A stretch of 64,000 nucleotides of DNA from Pyrus communis (GCF_963583255.1 NC_084806.1:17774317-17838316), one strand, 5' to 3'. Counted from the first letter of the stretch, positions 11,648-21,957 are shown. Numbers and translations are program-made. Notes: a model not told the origin generated them from the sequence alone.

Positions 11648-12299
11648 TTGTAATTGATAATTGCGCAATTTTTTCATTGTTACGATGAATTGCGTTGTCG
11701 ACTTCTTTATTTTTATTATTAGGGTTCATATTATTCTTGAATGGTTCTTGATAATATGAATGTTTTGATCTAAATATTGGAGATGCATGATTGGGGTTTG
11801 TGTTTACGGGATTAATTAAAAGATTGGAAAAAAAAAATTAAAAATTGAAATTGAAATCCGCTAGGAGTTTTGTTTAAAAAAAAAAAAAACTGTCACTAAA
11901 AGTCTCAAATTGCCCTTTAAAAACTTTTAGTGATAAAACTGTTTGCCACATCAATTCCATGCGGAAATTAGATTTTAATTTTAACTTCTTTCATGAATTT
12001 TAAGGCTTTCTTGATTGTCAGGAGACAATAAATTCTCTAACCAATATGATTTCAATTAGATTATGAATCTAATAGGAAAGTCAATTCTATTTTGGAATAG
12101 AACTCCATATTGGAATATGTTTCATAATTTTATTTAATTGTTGAATAAAAGAAATAGGAAATCAATATCCTATTTTGACAAGAATTGTGGTATGGAAAAT
12201 TGTTTCAATATCCAAATGGATTCTTAAAAGTTATGAATCCTATTTAAAATGTTATTTCCTAATTGAATTAGATTTCTTAATTGTTGAGAGTTTTAATTA
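11648..12299. other. Copia leader, no gene
   Basis: AT-rich sequence that presumably belongs to the 5' leader of the copia element whose primer site is at 11631. I see no coding frame. Two A-runs (near 11826 and 11876) are present. Confidence 0.4.
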
Positions 12300-12416
12300 G
12301 GGAAATGTTATTGGCACTCCAAAAATCTTATTTTACACTCATCGTGTATTTTTCTTTCTTAATATAAAAAATTTAGAGTGTATAATGAGATTTTTAAAGT
12401 GCTAATAGCAATTCCC
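12300..12416. mobile_element. 117-bp MITE with 8-bp target duplication
   Basis: The arms are imperfect inverted repeats of about 42 bp: GGGAAATGTTATTGGCACTCC at the left matches the complement of the right end GTGCTAATAGCAATTCCC, and inner parts ATCTTATTTTACACTC and GAGTGTATAATGAGAT also pair. TTTAATTA flanks both sides (12292-12299 and 12417-12424), a perfect 8-bp duplication. Eight bases would fit hAT, but the GGG ends are not typical, so the superfamily is open. A related copy lies near 38870-38995. Confidence 0.85.
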
Positions 12417-12517
12417 TTTAATTATTAGGGATAATAAAATCTTTTTAAGTAGTGGGAGCTAAGATGGAGACCAAATTAGACGTGGATCCTAGCCCTACAA
12501 ATTTTGGCACACCCTAG

Positions 12518-13246
12518 TAGGGGTGGTTTGGTATGGGATACCATACCGAAACTAGTATCCCCAATCCCAAACCAAAATTTTTTGGGACGGGAATTTGAAG
12601 ACCAATCCCAAACCAAATTTTCGGGAATCCCAAATTTCGGGAATCTCGAAATATTTTCGGGATTTTGGGACAAATCGGGAATCCCAAATTGAAATACGAA
12701 ATTATGAATTGTTCTTCAAATATATAATTCAAGAACACATTCATGAACTAGGAATTTCATTTCATTCACACTACCATTTAATTGAACACTGGCATGCCTG
12801 ACTGTTTTTATCATAGTCAAAATTCAAATTAATTAAACCCTTTTTGCAATCTGTTGAGAGACAAAAGAATCAAGTCTTCTGAAATCATCAGCCATGGCAG
12901 CAACAATAATAAAATCCACATGAATATCAAACAGAACATGAAAAATATGCAAGGTGTAGGGCATTCCAGGTTGCAGAGCATGAATTAGAAACTACTAGCA
13001 TCAATTATAAAAGAATAATATATATATGTATAAATATATATATAATAATTAACATTATATATTTTCGGTTCGGTATGGGATTCCCGAAATATTGAGAAGC
13101 CAATCCCGAATCCCATACCGAAATTTTGGGATCGGTTCGGGATAGCATCCCGAAAATTTCGGGAATTTCGGTTTGGGAAATTTTTGGTTTGGGATCGGGA
13201 TTTTTTCGGTTCGGTTCGGGATTTTTGGGAATTTTTTCCACCCCTA
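12518..13246. mobile_element. 729-bp hAT-type MITE
   Basis: The ends are TAGGGGTGG (12518-12526) and CCACCCCTA (13238-13246), exact inverted repeats of hAT type. The 8-bp duplication CACCCTAG is perfect (12510-12517 and 13247-13254). Inside are many copies of palindromic words such as TTCGGGAATCCC, ATGGGATTCCCG and TCGGTTCGG on both arms, around an AT-rich centre. No transposase is encoded. It interrupts retrotransposon sequence next to the minus-strand copia gag. Confidence 0.92.
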
Positions 13247-13269
13247 CACCCTAGGGTTACTAGGGCCGA

Positions 13270-14161
13270 AATATGTGGTAAATTTTGGCCAATGACGCGT
13301 CCCCAAAACCCTCTACTTTTCAACCAATCCTTGAATATCTCACAATCCTTTCTATGATGACCCTTAGTCTTGCAGTGGTGACACTTGATCTTAAAAACAT
13401 CTTTAGGTTTAACTTTAAGATTGTTAGACTTAGAGGGTTTAGTATTTTTAGTAGGCTTGCCAAACTTATCAGAGAATTTAAATGTCTTACAAGAAGCATA
13501 AGTGGTCTCTTTATGCACAAGATTGACAGATTTGAGCTCCTTGCCTTTTTCTTGTTTTTGTCGAGATTCCTCTTGCACACATTGAGCAATTAACTCATCA
13601 ATGGTCCATGTCTTGTCTTGAATATTATAGGACACTTTCAATTGACTATACTTTGCTGGCAGTGCTTGCAGAATCATGAAGACAAGTTGTCTTTCACCAA
13701 TAGTCACATCCATTGAGTTAAGCTTTTCTACTGCATCTTTCATCTTCATTATATGGTCCCTGATGGAAGTGTTCCCATCAATCTTGTAAGTTGTCAACAT
13801 TGACATGTGCAAGATAATTTCTGCCTTTTCAGACTCCTTGAACTTGTTTTCAATGGCTTTGAGATAATCCACTTTAAGAGCATGCTTCTTTATGCCCCCT
13901 CACTGTGTCAGTCATTGCACTCTCAAAATTTGATAAGGCAATTTTATTAGCCCTCATCCACCTTTCAAAATCAGCTTTTTGAGCTTTCGTACTCTTATCC
14001 GTCAATTCTGGTGGTTTGGGCGAATCTAGTGCAATGTTGAACTCATTGAGTGTCAGCAATAAACCAATTTCACGCCTCCATTTCTTGTAATTGTTGCCTC
14101 CAGTGAGAATAGGCACACTAGCAAGGTTGAGCATCTTAAGTGAAATTGAAGACATATTCAA
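13270..14161 (-). pseudogene. Ty1/copia gag polyprotein, one frameshift
   Basis: Gag forms the virus-like particle in which copia RNA is reverse transcribed. The product starts at the ATG at 14155 or 14161. The N-terminal part reads VPILTGGNNYKKW (conserved gag start) and EFNIALDS, then PPELTD. After a 1-base shift in the GGGGG run near 13884, the second frame continues DYLKAIENKFKESEKAE, then MLTTYKIDGNTSIRDHI, LPAKYSQLKVSYN, and a CCHC knuckle CHHCKTKGHHRKDC (C-x2-C-x4-H-x4-C) near 13330-13371. This is the copia gag order (UBN2-type domain, then zinc knuckle). It stops just after the knuckle, so protease and pol are missing. It belongs to the element whose LTR is at 14890-15367. Confidence 0.85.
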
Positions 14162-14869
14162 AATGAAATCTCAACAGAAGAACCATAAGTTCTTGATTTC
14201 AATCCATTTTCACTTAACACGCAATGCTTATGAATCAATTTAGTCATATTTATAAATTTCTCATGAACATGAAAAACATATATAGATTAAACAACCTATT
14301 TGTGTATACAGAAACTCAATCATCACGCCGATCATAATTCCAATTGTGACAAGAAAACAAAAAAAAAAAAAACAGCATGTCAATAAACTGCAGATATGGA
14401 ATCAAACGCATTGTATAATCTTCGTTCAACGTTTTTCATTAATCATGGCAGAAATTACAGAATACATCTTTATGTATTACTATATTAACACGAGATGGAT
14501 TAAGAGGAAACAGAAATTACCTCAATAAGCAGACATCGTAATCAACACAGCGGAAGCACTAGATAAACAAGAATTTTGATTTTATGATGTTTGGGAAGCA
14601 TGAAATTGCCATATTAGATTATGGATCTTTCCTTCACAGATTGAAAATTAAGAGTTGTTTTTTCCTCTTTGCTTCGATAACGGTAAAACAAATTTAAAAG
14701 TAATTTTAAAACCCAGTTTTGTTTTCCGAAGCCAACGGCAATAATTTTAAAGAATGCTAATAAAACGACTTCGTATACTTCAATTCGAATTTAAACAGAC
14801 TTGTTCCTTTAGGTCAGTTTGTTTTGCAGATTTAAAGAACGATTTAAAGATTTAATTTAAATGAAAAAT
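14162..14869 (-). other. 5' leader of the minus-strand copia element
   Basis: This lies between the primer site (14870-14887) and gag. No coding frame is recognised. A leader of about 700 bp is long for copia but possible; part of it may be an intron-like or inserted sequence. Confidence 0.5.
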
Positions 14870-14887
14870 CCATTGGCTTTGACACCA
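14870..14887 (-). promoter_or_regulatory. Primer-binding site of the minus-strand copia element
   Basis: On the minus strand it reads TGGTGTCAAAGCCAATGG, two bases after the LTR end. It resembles the copia initiator-Met site TGGTATCAGAGCC with a few changes. Confidence 0.7.
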
Positions 14888-14889
14888 CA

Positions 14890-15367
14890 TGTAAGAAGAA
14901 ATATAAACTTATAGATTAACTCATCAGCCAAGAACATAAGGATTAATCAACTAAATCACAACCCCTTGATCGTGTATGTAATGTGAATGTAAGAACAGAA
15001 GCAATTACACCAGTACATACCTGCAGACATGTTCATAGACGAAGAAGCCACGAAAATCTGCACAAGCCTTCTCCTCTCTGCAAAACTTAATGCTTTCCAA
15101 GTTATAGGTAATTGGAACAAAAGAGCGTTCTTTGTGAAGATTGCCAAGACCAAATCCTTGTGCAGCATGAGTTCTATACCCGAGCTTATCAACACAGAGT
15201 TTCAATCCAAACCATTGTCGAATTAACTGTTATAAACATATTAAGACTTCTTTATTGTAATCCGAGACAACAAGGAGTATTATCAAACTATATGAATCAT
15301 ACTCATACTCTAACACTTCAATGATACAATTAATTGGATCAGCAGTACAATTAAGTAGGTTGTTACA
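14890..15367 (-). repeat. 5' LTR of the minus-strand copia element
   Basis: Read on the minus strand, the 478-bp segment starts TGTAACAACC and ends TTCTTACA, with a primer site directly behind it. No second LTR copy is seen, so the element is truncated on its 3' side. The right edge abuts F-box coding sequence at 15368 without a gap. Confidence 0.7.
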
Positions 15368-15870
15368 CTGACTTAGATAATGAAGAGGGCCATGGATTGG
15401 TGTCTAGGCCTCCAGATTACAATGTTTTTCGCAAGCGGAAGTACAGATATTTCTGGGTGTCACGCGGCCATTTGCACCTCATTGAAATTTATAGGGCTTG
15501 CCTTGCTCAAGTTGATGGGAGGGGCTACTCTGGCTGGTTTGTCAAGTACCATGTTGATCTTGATACATTAATGACGGTCGAGCTTCCTGAGATGGTTCCG
15601 CAACATAATCTTGATGATCCTAGTGAAGAAAATTGGTACTCAGCATTTGTTGTTCTCTTTCTTGCTCGAGAAGAAAACGAAGAGGAGACATCTATGTTCT
15701 TGCTTATTCCTTGTAAGGTCGTCTCTTATAATCTTTTAGGCAGAACCTGTTAGACATCCTGTGAGTTAACTCTCAAGGGCAAGAGATCTTTGCAAATTGG
15801 ATGGCGAGATACTTATCATTGTATGGAGGGATTGCGTGTGACGGGATTTCTATCCCTCATATGCCGTTTA
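15368..15870 (+). pseudogene. F-box protein C-terminal fragment (F-box associated domain)
   Basis: F-box proteins select substrates for SCF ubiquitin ligases; the C-terminal associated domain binds the substrate. The frame at 15397-15753 reads RYFWVSRGHLHLIEIYRAC, then GYSGWFVKYHVDLDTL, ELPEMVPQ, then a Glu-rich loop and FLLIPCKVVSYNL. These are hallmarks of a plant F-box associated (kelch-like) domain, close to the At5g07610-type proteins common in Rosaceae. The N-terminal F-box and the first half of the domain are absent, and the fragment begins at the edge of a copia LTR. After the stop at 15751 a decayed C-terminus continues in another frame. It is a truncated pseudogene, probably cut by the LTR insertion or a deletion that came with it. 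Confidence 0.75.
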
Positions 15871-16636
15871 TTTGCGTTTTAATTTTGATTGTATATGTAA
15901 GATCAAGAACGATTGCTACTACAAAAATTCAATTCACAAATTCATTGTGTCATTGACATCATCCAATGGATAATATCCAATGATTTTTTATAATACTTTT
16001 TATTTGAGTATTCAAATGTGAAATTTGTTGGAGAATACAATCTTATATCACATATATAATAAAATAACATACAGTTTATATGCGAGAAGTTCACTTCTAC
16101 TATTACTGAGACATTTTGTAATAAAGCCTCACAGCTAGTAATATGTAGTTAATTTGAAGACAAAATCGGTATTGTCAGTGATCGGCCATGTTGGGCTTAA
16201 AGAGTTTGTACGATGTTACATGTTGTATTATATATCGTAGTTATGATTTTAGTTTATTTTCTAGTTTAATCATTGTATGCTTTTTAAGAGATGTTTGGAA
16301 TCCCACTTTTTTCTCTAAACATAAACACAAAAAATCGATTGAAGGTGGACCAAGCTAAACTAGTTCTGGTTTACTTGTCTACAACTAACCTAAGCAGCCC
16401 AATTTTCCATAATCATGTCACGATTCCTCCATATTCTAACAAAATGAAAGAAGGTTCAGTATGTCGTGAATCAGGATCAATAAAAAGAAATTCTTAAATT
16501 GATGGAAGACTAAACCCTCGAGTGGACAAAACTAAATGTGCAGAAATTTGAATAGATAAGAAGAAATCCTAAATTTCACAAGTGTGGGTATAAGGGTAGT
16601 GTTGTAAAGTATGTGGAGTGTATTAGGGTAATTTTA
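15871..16636. other. No gene recognised
   Basis: AT-rich sequence after the F-box fragment. Short frames such as 16291-16497 carry no known motif. Confidence 0.5.
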
Positions 16637-16786
16637 TTTTTAAACAAACGATATTATCTACAAAGGGAGTTGGAGGAGTGGAGCCTCACATGTGCTAGTA
16701 ATAATGTGGTTCAAATTCGCATCTGGCGAGAATCGAACCTAAGACCTCTCACTTACAAGTAAAAATGAATACTACTAGACCGTAGT
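16637..16786 (-). mobile_element. tRNA-derived SINE (minus strand)
   Basis: On the minus strand it reads ACTACGGTCTAGTAGTATT (A-box-like) and then AGGTCTTAGGTTCGATTCTCGCC, with a clear pol III B box GGTTCGATTC. It ends in the A/T-rich left part. A truncated copy of the same family lies at 39433-39539. Its sequence resembles a very abundant apple/pear repeat, from memory. Confidence 0.75.
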
Positions 16787-17036
16787 CAACAAAATACAGG
16801 GTGTGTATAAAACAACCCTTTGTCATATATATAGTTCTTTTAAGGTTTTTTAATACGTTTGACATTTGGGTTAAGCCAAATAATGAATCAATAATAGTAA
16901 TTTGATATCAAAGTCGTCATTTACAGAAGTCGACCTTTCACTTACAAGTAGAGATAAATATTAATATACTATAATACTGAGATTTGCCGTAAAGAGTGGG
17001 AGATTAAGCAAATTTTTGTGTTAAATCTAGCATATT

Positions 17037-17130
17037 TGATGACATGACACATGTGGAGTTTACTTCGTTAAATGTATGTCATAATAGCACCACTTGGACA
17101 CAAAATATTTAAAACAAATGTTAAAAATTG
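17037..17130. repeat. Dispersed repeat, copy 2
   Basis: It is homologous to 4269-4365 (GATGACATGACACATGTGGAG, then ATGTATGTCATAATAGCACC). See that entry for the comparison. Confidence 0.7.
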
Positions 17131-18429
17131 CAAATTTGATGTGGCCAATTTACTGAAGGGAGAGATATATGCAGCAAAGAGAGAGAAAAGAGAGAATGGG
17201 GCTTAGGGAAATAGTTAGATAATATTTTCCCTATTCTGTTCCTTTATTTATAATACACTATGATGTTGGAACTAATCACGTGCACCGTTGTGAAGATTGG
17301 AGATGCACAAATCCGTCTACCTAAAAAATAGTAAACTACTGTAAGTAGCCAAAGACTGGAGCGGGTGTGCCGGTCAAATTGGGACAGAAATAGGATCTTT
17401 TGAATATGCACAGAGCATGTACACGTCATGCACAAGAATTGGACATAAATAGAATTTTTCCTACAACTGAAAATGACCTAATTGCCTTCATATATAAATG
17501 GGTTATTTCCTCCTATTTTCTAATCTCTCTCTCTTGAAGAACATAATGATGCACTCACCCTATAACAACCCACCTCACCGGCGGCAAACCTTTCTTTCTC
17601 ACCGATGGCCATCCTTTCACTAGTCCTCTCTCTCCTCTCTTTTCGAGCTGGTGACCCACGATTAAGATCGCAGCTAACTTTTGGGTGGCAATGCAATTCC
17701 CAACCTGCCATCCCAAAAGCTTGGTGTGTAATGAATAATAATTCATCCACCAAAGCTCTCATGAAGGTCGTAGGTGAAGAGTGCACTTCCAAACTCATGA
17801 CCTTCTTGCCAATTTCTTTTAACTTCTTAGTTTCAAGGCACGGTGAGATTGGAATCCAACATGAGCCAAAGGCCAATACGAGTTATGTGGCTTTCTTTAC
17901 GACATTTGGGGAATATATATATATTTTAAATCTTTTAAGGTTTGTTTATGGCTTTTAATTTCAAAGTGCAATATTTATGAGTATTAATTTCTGGGTTCGT
18001 ATGTTTTATGGCTGCTGGGTTTCTTGGCTATTGCCTGTATTTTGTGAGTTAGTGGATTCTATGGCTGGGGTCAAATATTTCTTGGCTTTGCCTTCAATTT
18101 TCCAGAAAGCTATACACTGTATGCACATGAGATGCATAAAGGGGGTCAAATATTTCTTGGCTTTACCTTCAAATTTGGGTTTGTGCTCAATTATTTTAGT
18201 CTAATTTTGACCGAACACGATTCACAATGACACAGAATCACGCCCTATACGATTCGAATCTACGACATTGGGTTTTGGAGACTTAAGCATGCTTTGTGCT
18301 ATGCATCTTTTCATTTAAGAAAGCAAACATTGTTCATGTTATCAAAAACTTCTCCCCTTTTCCATTTACTAACAAAAATACATGACAACTAAATTTGAAG
18401 AAAAGTAAAGAAAAAGAAACAAATTAAGT
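17131..18429. other. No gene recognised; includes a piece related to the 27.8-kb element
   Basis: The part at 17395-17525 matches 27880-28015: GAATATGCACA, CATGCACAA-AAT-GGACA-AAATA, TTTTTCCTACA, then ATATAAATGGGTTATTTCCTCC and a CT-rich end. It is therefore a fragment of the minisatellite-bearing family described at 27829. The frames at 17520-17958, open on both strands, and at 17977-18204 match no family. GGGGTCAAATATTTCTTGGC occurs twice (18066 and 18140). Confidence 0.5.
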
Positions 18430-18910
18430 CCCTATTAAACCATTTACCATATCACAAAAAAATGTTCACTTTCTGATGCCATCTACACGAATTGCAACTG
18501 TTGAATTTGTCATGGCACCAATAATCTTAATGGAGTCAGACTGTGAAAGAACCTTGTGCACTTTCACATATTCTACATGCTTTAATGGCAACACTATCCT
18601 CTTGAAGTTTTATTATTCTACTTTTAACTTCCTTGTCCACACTAATTGACCAGAAAACCGCTGAGCTCTTTCTCTACACTCCATTACGCTCACCAATTTC
18701 TGATGGTTAAGAGAATGCAGAAGCCTGAGGCCTTTCTTTTTTCATCCCCCTTGGCACACCAAGATCACACCGTAGACGTATCTTGATTACGTTCGCCAAT
18801 TCCAGAAGAAGCTCGTCCATAAGAGATTGTATGAAAGTTAGGGTTGTTGTGCGTTTCTTCATCGCTCTACCTTTCCTCATAGTTATGTCTTTCTTCATCG
18901 TTCTACAACT
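18430..18910 (-). pseudogene. F-box-like (At1g67623-type) pseudogene with internal deletion
   Basis: This is a second, more damaged relative of the gene at 20078-20819. Its start encodes MKKRTTTLTFIQSLMDELLLE, matching the F-box helix of the family (DDVLLEIL). It then jumps directly to a VYGVILVCQGG word that in the other copy lies some 120 residues further on, so the middle is deleted. Downstream DNA up to 18430 aligns with the C-terminal part of the neighbour in shifted frames (GATGGCATCAGAAAGTG matches GATGGCATCAGGAAGTG). A hAT MITE sits just upstream (18933-19436). It is not functional. Confidence 0.6.
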
Positions 18911-18932
18911 GGATGAGGTGGTTTGTTCTTGG

Positions 18933-19436
18933 CAAGATTCTTAAAAATGCTATGCACTAGTTTGACGGTTGGCTGAGGCTTAGCGCCTAGGCAGGCGCCT
19001 AAGTGGATTTAAGTAAATCCAGTATATTTCGTGTAATAAGTGTCTGTTTATACTTAAAATATATATAATTTCATCATAAACTACAAAATACAATGACATA
19101 TGTATTATGAAGTATTGGAACATAATGAAAACATGGGGAACAAGCATATAGTGTGTGCTCATTTAAGTATTCAACAAGTCTATTACAATTTATTGAAAAA
19201 AATTAAATGCAAATTGAAGGTTATCTATTTTCTGTCTAAGTGAGTTGCAACCTAGGTATGTGCCTAAGTGGGTCTGGGCAGGCTAGCGAGTGCCTAGGCA
19301 GTCTAGGGGGGTGCCTCGGCAGGTCTAGGTGTATTTTCTTAATTTTCAAATGCCTAGGCATTAATTGGGGCGGTGGCTAGCCGCCTAACGCCTAGGCGGA
19401 TCTAGGAGGTGCTAGGCGGGGATTTTTAGAATAGTG
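18933..19436. mobile_element. 504-bp hAT-type MITE
   Basis: The ends CAAGATTCTTAAAAATG and the complement of ATTTTTAGAATAGTG pair imperfectly and begin with CA, end with TG. GTTCTTGG flanks both sides exactly (18925-18932 and 19437-19444), the 8-bp duplication of hAT elements. Both subterminal regions are packed with GCCTAGGCG and its variants, possible transposase-binding repeats. The centre is AT-rich and non-coding. Confidence 0.9.
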
Positions 19437-19530
19437 GTTCTTGGACAAGCATGAATAAATACATCATCTCTCATGCAATCCAAAAGTCATTCATGCACAA
19501 TTTTGTAATTAATTATCACAATTTCCTAGT

Positions 19531-19935
19531 TATGCCTAGTTTTTTACGCTTCTTGTTTGTATATGGACAATAACCAACTAGATGTGGTTGAGACTTTACA
19601 TCCTAACCATGCATGCACAATAACCAAATCAATCTTAATTCAGACAACCCTCGAGAACCTAACCACACACCAAACCTGATGTCATGTGCATATATTGTGC
19701 ATTTCATGTGCATGCCATATGCATGTCATGTGCATAGGTACATACATTTCCTGTGCATGGAATATGCATGTCCTGTGCATGTCAGTTATTCATGCACAAT
19801 ATCCAAAGAAAATAAAAAGATAGGCAAGCATTGATGAATGGGAAAAAGTGTCGGCAAGGTAGATATAGTAATGATGACACCTTGGGCTAGTTTTATGTAA
19901 TTATGCCTAGTTTTTAAAGCTTCTTGTTTATGTAT
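19531..19935. repeat. Segment flanked by 36-bp direct repeats
   Basis: TTATGCCTAGTTTTTTACGC-TTCTTGTTTGTAT at 19531-19566 recurs as TTATGCCTAGTTTTTAAAGC-TTCTTGTTTATGTAT at 19900-19935. Between them lies the TGCAT minisatellite at 19605-19800. The arrangement could be a tandem duplication of an older unit or an insertion with long flanking repeats. Confidence 0.55.
19605..19800. repeat. TGCAT minisatellite array
   Basis: ATGTGCAT, ATATGCAT and CTGTGCAT words recur every 9-12 bp (for example TTTCATGTGCATGCCATATG, then CATGTCATGTGCATAGG, then TTCCTGTGCATGGAATATG). The units are self-complementary (ATGCAT, TGCA). Similar arrays occur at 25455-25600, 27280-27330, 28686-28750 and 29090-29122. Confidence 0.8.
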
Positions 19936-20077
19936 CTTTATGAAGAAAAATTGAAAAGTACAAAGTCCATAGAATTACGAATTCAGTAGTACTTGAAAGA
20001 CATAAAGGAAAACAAAAAGTTGCGTTAAAATTTAAATGCTACGATTACAACAAGATTAAACGAACAAAAAAACAAAC

Positions 20078-20819
20078 TTAGTACCTATCTCTACCGCATA
20101 ATATATCACAAAATTTATTCACTTCCTGATGCCATCTACATGCATTACATGTAGTGAATTTTTCATGGTCAGATGCATCCCAATGCGTTTGGAGTGTGAC
20201 TGGACCTTGAGGACTTCCACAGTTGCTGCAAAGTTTGATGGTAGCGTTGTCATTGTGAAGTTTTAGGATTCAGGCCTTTACTTCCCTATCCACCCAAAAA
20301 CTCAACAAACATAGGCAAAACCTCTCTCAGCATTCCATACACTTAACCGCCTCGGGTTGTGACGATTGAGAGAATAAAGAAGTTTATGCCCTTCGTGCTT
20401 GGAATCCCAGCAATGGCACACAAAGATCGCACCGTAGACATATGTTGCTACTTGATGGCCTTCTGAGAGTATACTTTTAAGACGTTCAATTCTGGCTTCT
20501 TCCTTGTTGTCTCGGAAGAAAGCATCCTCACCATGTAGAGGGTCTGGAGGTTGCCACACTGGATGCAGCGATTGATGAACTTTGAGACTGTGTCAGACGT
20601 GCTCCTTGATTTAAACGGGTTGACAGTCTCAAAGTTTGTAATATTCATGTGTTGGTAGATGTAAGGACCTTTTGCTATTTCGTTGAACTTTTTCAAGACC
20701 ATATTCGTCGAAAATAGGCCCCTTAATGAACGGAAAGCAAAGATGATGAGAATTTTGAGAAGAACGTCATCCAAAACAAATTGCTTGGAGGAAGAGGTGA
20801 TGCGTCCTTTCTTCATCAT
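20078..20819 (-). pseudogene. F-box-like protein (At1g67623-type), recently broken
   Basis: Family members pair a degenerate F-box with helical repeats and a C-terminal Cys/His segment. The start at 20819 (MMKKGR) gives QFVLDDVLLKILIIFAFRSL (F-box helix) and KFNEIAKGPYIYQHMN, then FINRCIQCGNLQTLYM. A 1-base shift near 20525 moves to the frame FFRDNKEEARIERLKSILSE, then VATYVYGAIFVCHCW. A second shift near 20320 leads to the C-terminal CSNCGSPQGPVT, then HWDASDHEKFTTCNACRWHQ and NKFCDIL, ending at the stop 20078-20080. One in-frame stop follows DREVKA. The Cys pattern C-x2-C ... C-x2-C-R-W-H is kept. An in-frame ATG exists at 20891, but the TATA box at 20897-20904 would place transcription start after it. 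Confidence 0.7.
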
Positions 20820-20896
20820 TTTCAACTTTTGGTTGTTTTTTAGGAAGATGTAAATTGAACTTGTGGGTTTGTAATGAAACACAAACCACATGACTA

Positions 20897-20904
20897 CTTA
20901 AATA
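20897..20904 (-). promoter_or_regulatory. TATA-like box of the F-box-like pseudogene
   Basis: On the minus strand it reads TATTTAAG, about 80 bases before the ATG at 20819. That is a normal plant spacing with a short leader, and it argues against the ATG at 20891 as start. Confidence 0.45.
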
Positions 20905-21789
20905 GACGGAGAATAAGAGTCTTTCAGACGGTGCAACTTCCCATGACAAAAAGTTAACTTCTTAAGTACGTAATAAATAAAAAATAATACCATCCAATAG
21001 TATTACATATGTAAATTAATGATAACCACCTTCCTTATACAATGTATGCGCATTATATGCACAGACTATGGACATATTAAGTACACTGAATGATCACTTA
21101 TGCTCATGATATACACACTACATATTGCATCTTGAATCCTAAAAACTTATAATCTGGAATTGGGAAAATTAACATTTTCCTAAACCCTTTTGGATAGACC
21201 TGCCATTCGTGTTGTGTTTCTCGTGTTCGTGTCATACCCGATATCTTAACGGGTCGTGTCATGTAACACCCGTTAAAATAAACGAGTAAAATGGCCCAAC
21301 TTGAAAACGACCCGATAATATTAACATGTAATATAACCCGACCCATTACCCGTTAAGGAAAATATATTTTAAATCAATAAATAATCAATTGAAAAACATA
21401 ATACTTTTTTTGAGTGAAAAAAAAGGTTGCGCTTGCACGCCCATGGCACTCTCGAACCCACAATTGCTTGATTAGAACCAAAACACAAATCAATCTTCTA
21501 CCCGTGCAAAAATGGTGCAGGCCATCGACGAAGACTACTCTTGCTATGAGCCTATGTGCCATGCCTATGGGCAATAACAATAAAGGAGATCAGACTTCAT
21601 ACGAGACTATATGCAAGGGATCCCACCTTATTGTGAGTGATGCCATACACAATGGACATAACCTAGACTTTCTCGCGTCAGCTAGAGCCAATCTGTGTCC
21701 ACCAATTTAATTCACACCCATACCCCTGCTTCCAAATAGTAATATTATTTATTGGTATAGTGATGGTCTCTCATAAAATAATTGGCGAT

Positions 21790-21957
21790 TTATTCTATCT
21801 GTTTAATTTTTGCGTTTATTAAGGTAGTATAAGTGACAAGGCTATTCTCCATATGCAGCATAGCAAAGGCCATCTTGAAATCACGGTGGCTTGAAAAGGC
21901 CAGTATAATCTCCACTGACTCGTCATCGTTTACTGAATCTGAATCTCTAGCATCCAT
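21790..21957 (-). CDS. Truncated first coding exon of an unidentified gene inside the hAT-like element
   Basis: The ATG at 21957 opens a 55-codon frame. It begins MDARDSDSVNDDESVEI and continues with a helix-like SHRDFKMAFAMLHMENSL, then stops at 21790. A good splice acceptor (TTTCAG) ends at 21963, five bases before the ATG. A matching donor lies at 23316 (CTTCAG then GTTCGA), giving a 1354-bp intron. The leader exon upstream (23317 to about 23530) is C/T-rich with CTCTCTCCC words, as in a plant 5' UTR. The fragment therefore looks like the 5' end of a host gene, captured with leader, intron and first coding exon. I do not recognise the protein. It may be only the N-terminus, with the stop created after capture. 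Confidence 0.5.
   Translation of the reverse strand: MDARDSDSVNDDESVEIILAFSSHRDFKMAFAMLHMENSLVTYTTLINAKIKQIE

Noticed and set aside
12504..12801. Overlapping frames on both strands with NPKP, SGIPNFG-type words
   Set aside because: They come from the palindromic words of the hAT MITE and are not genes.
16725..16786. A tRNA gene, because of pol III A and B boxes
   Set aside because: No cloverleaf can be formed around the boxes; it is a tRNA-derived SINE.
17520..17958. Frames of 117-118 codons open on both strands
   Set aside because: Neither shows a known domain, and open frames on both strands here reflect composition; left as unassigned DNA.
20820..20891. Upstream in-frame ATG (20891) as start of the F-box-like protein
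   Set aside because: A TATA-like box at 20897-20904 would put transcription start downstream of it, and the family begins at the basic MMKKGR segment.
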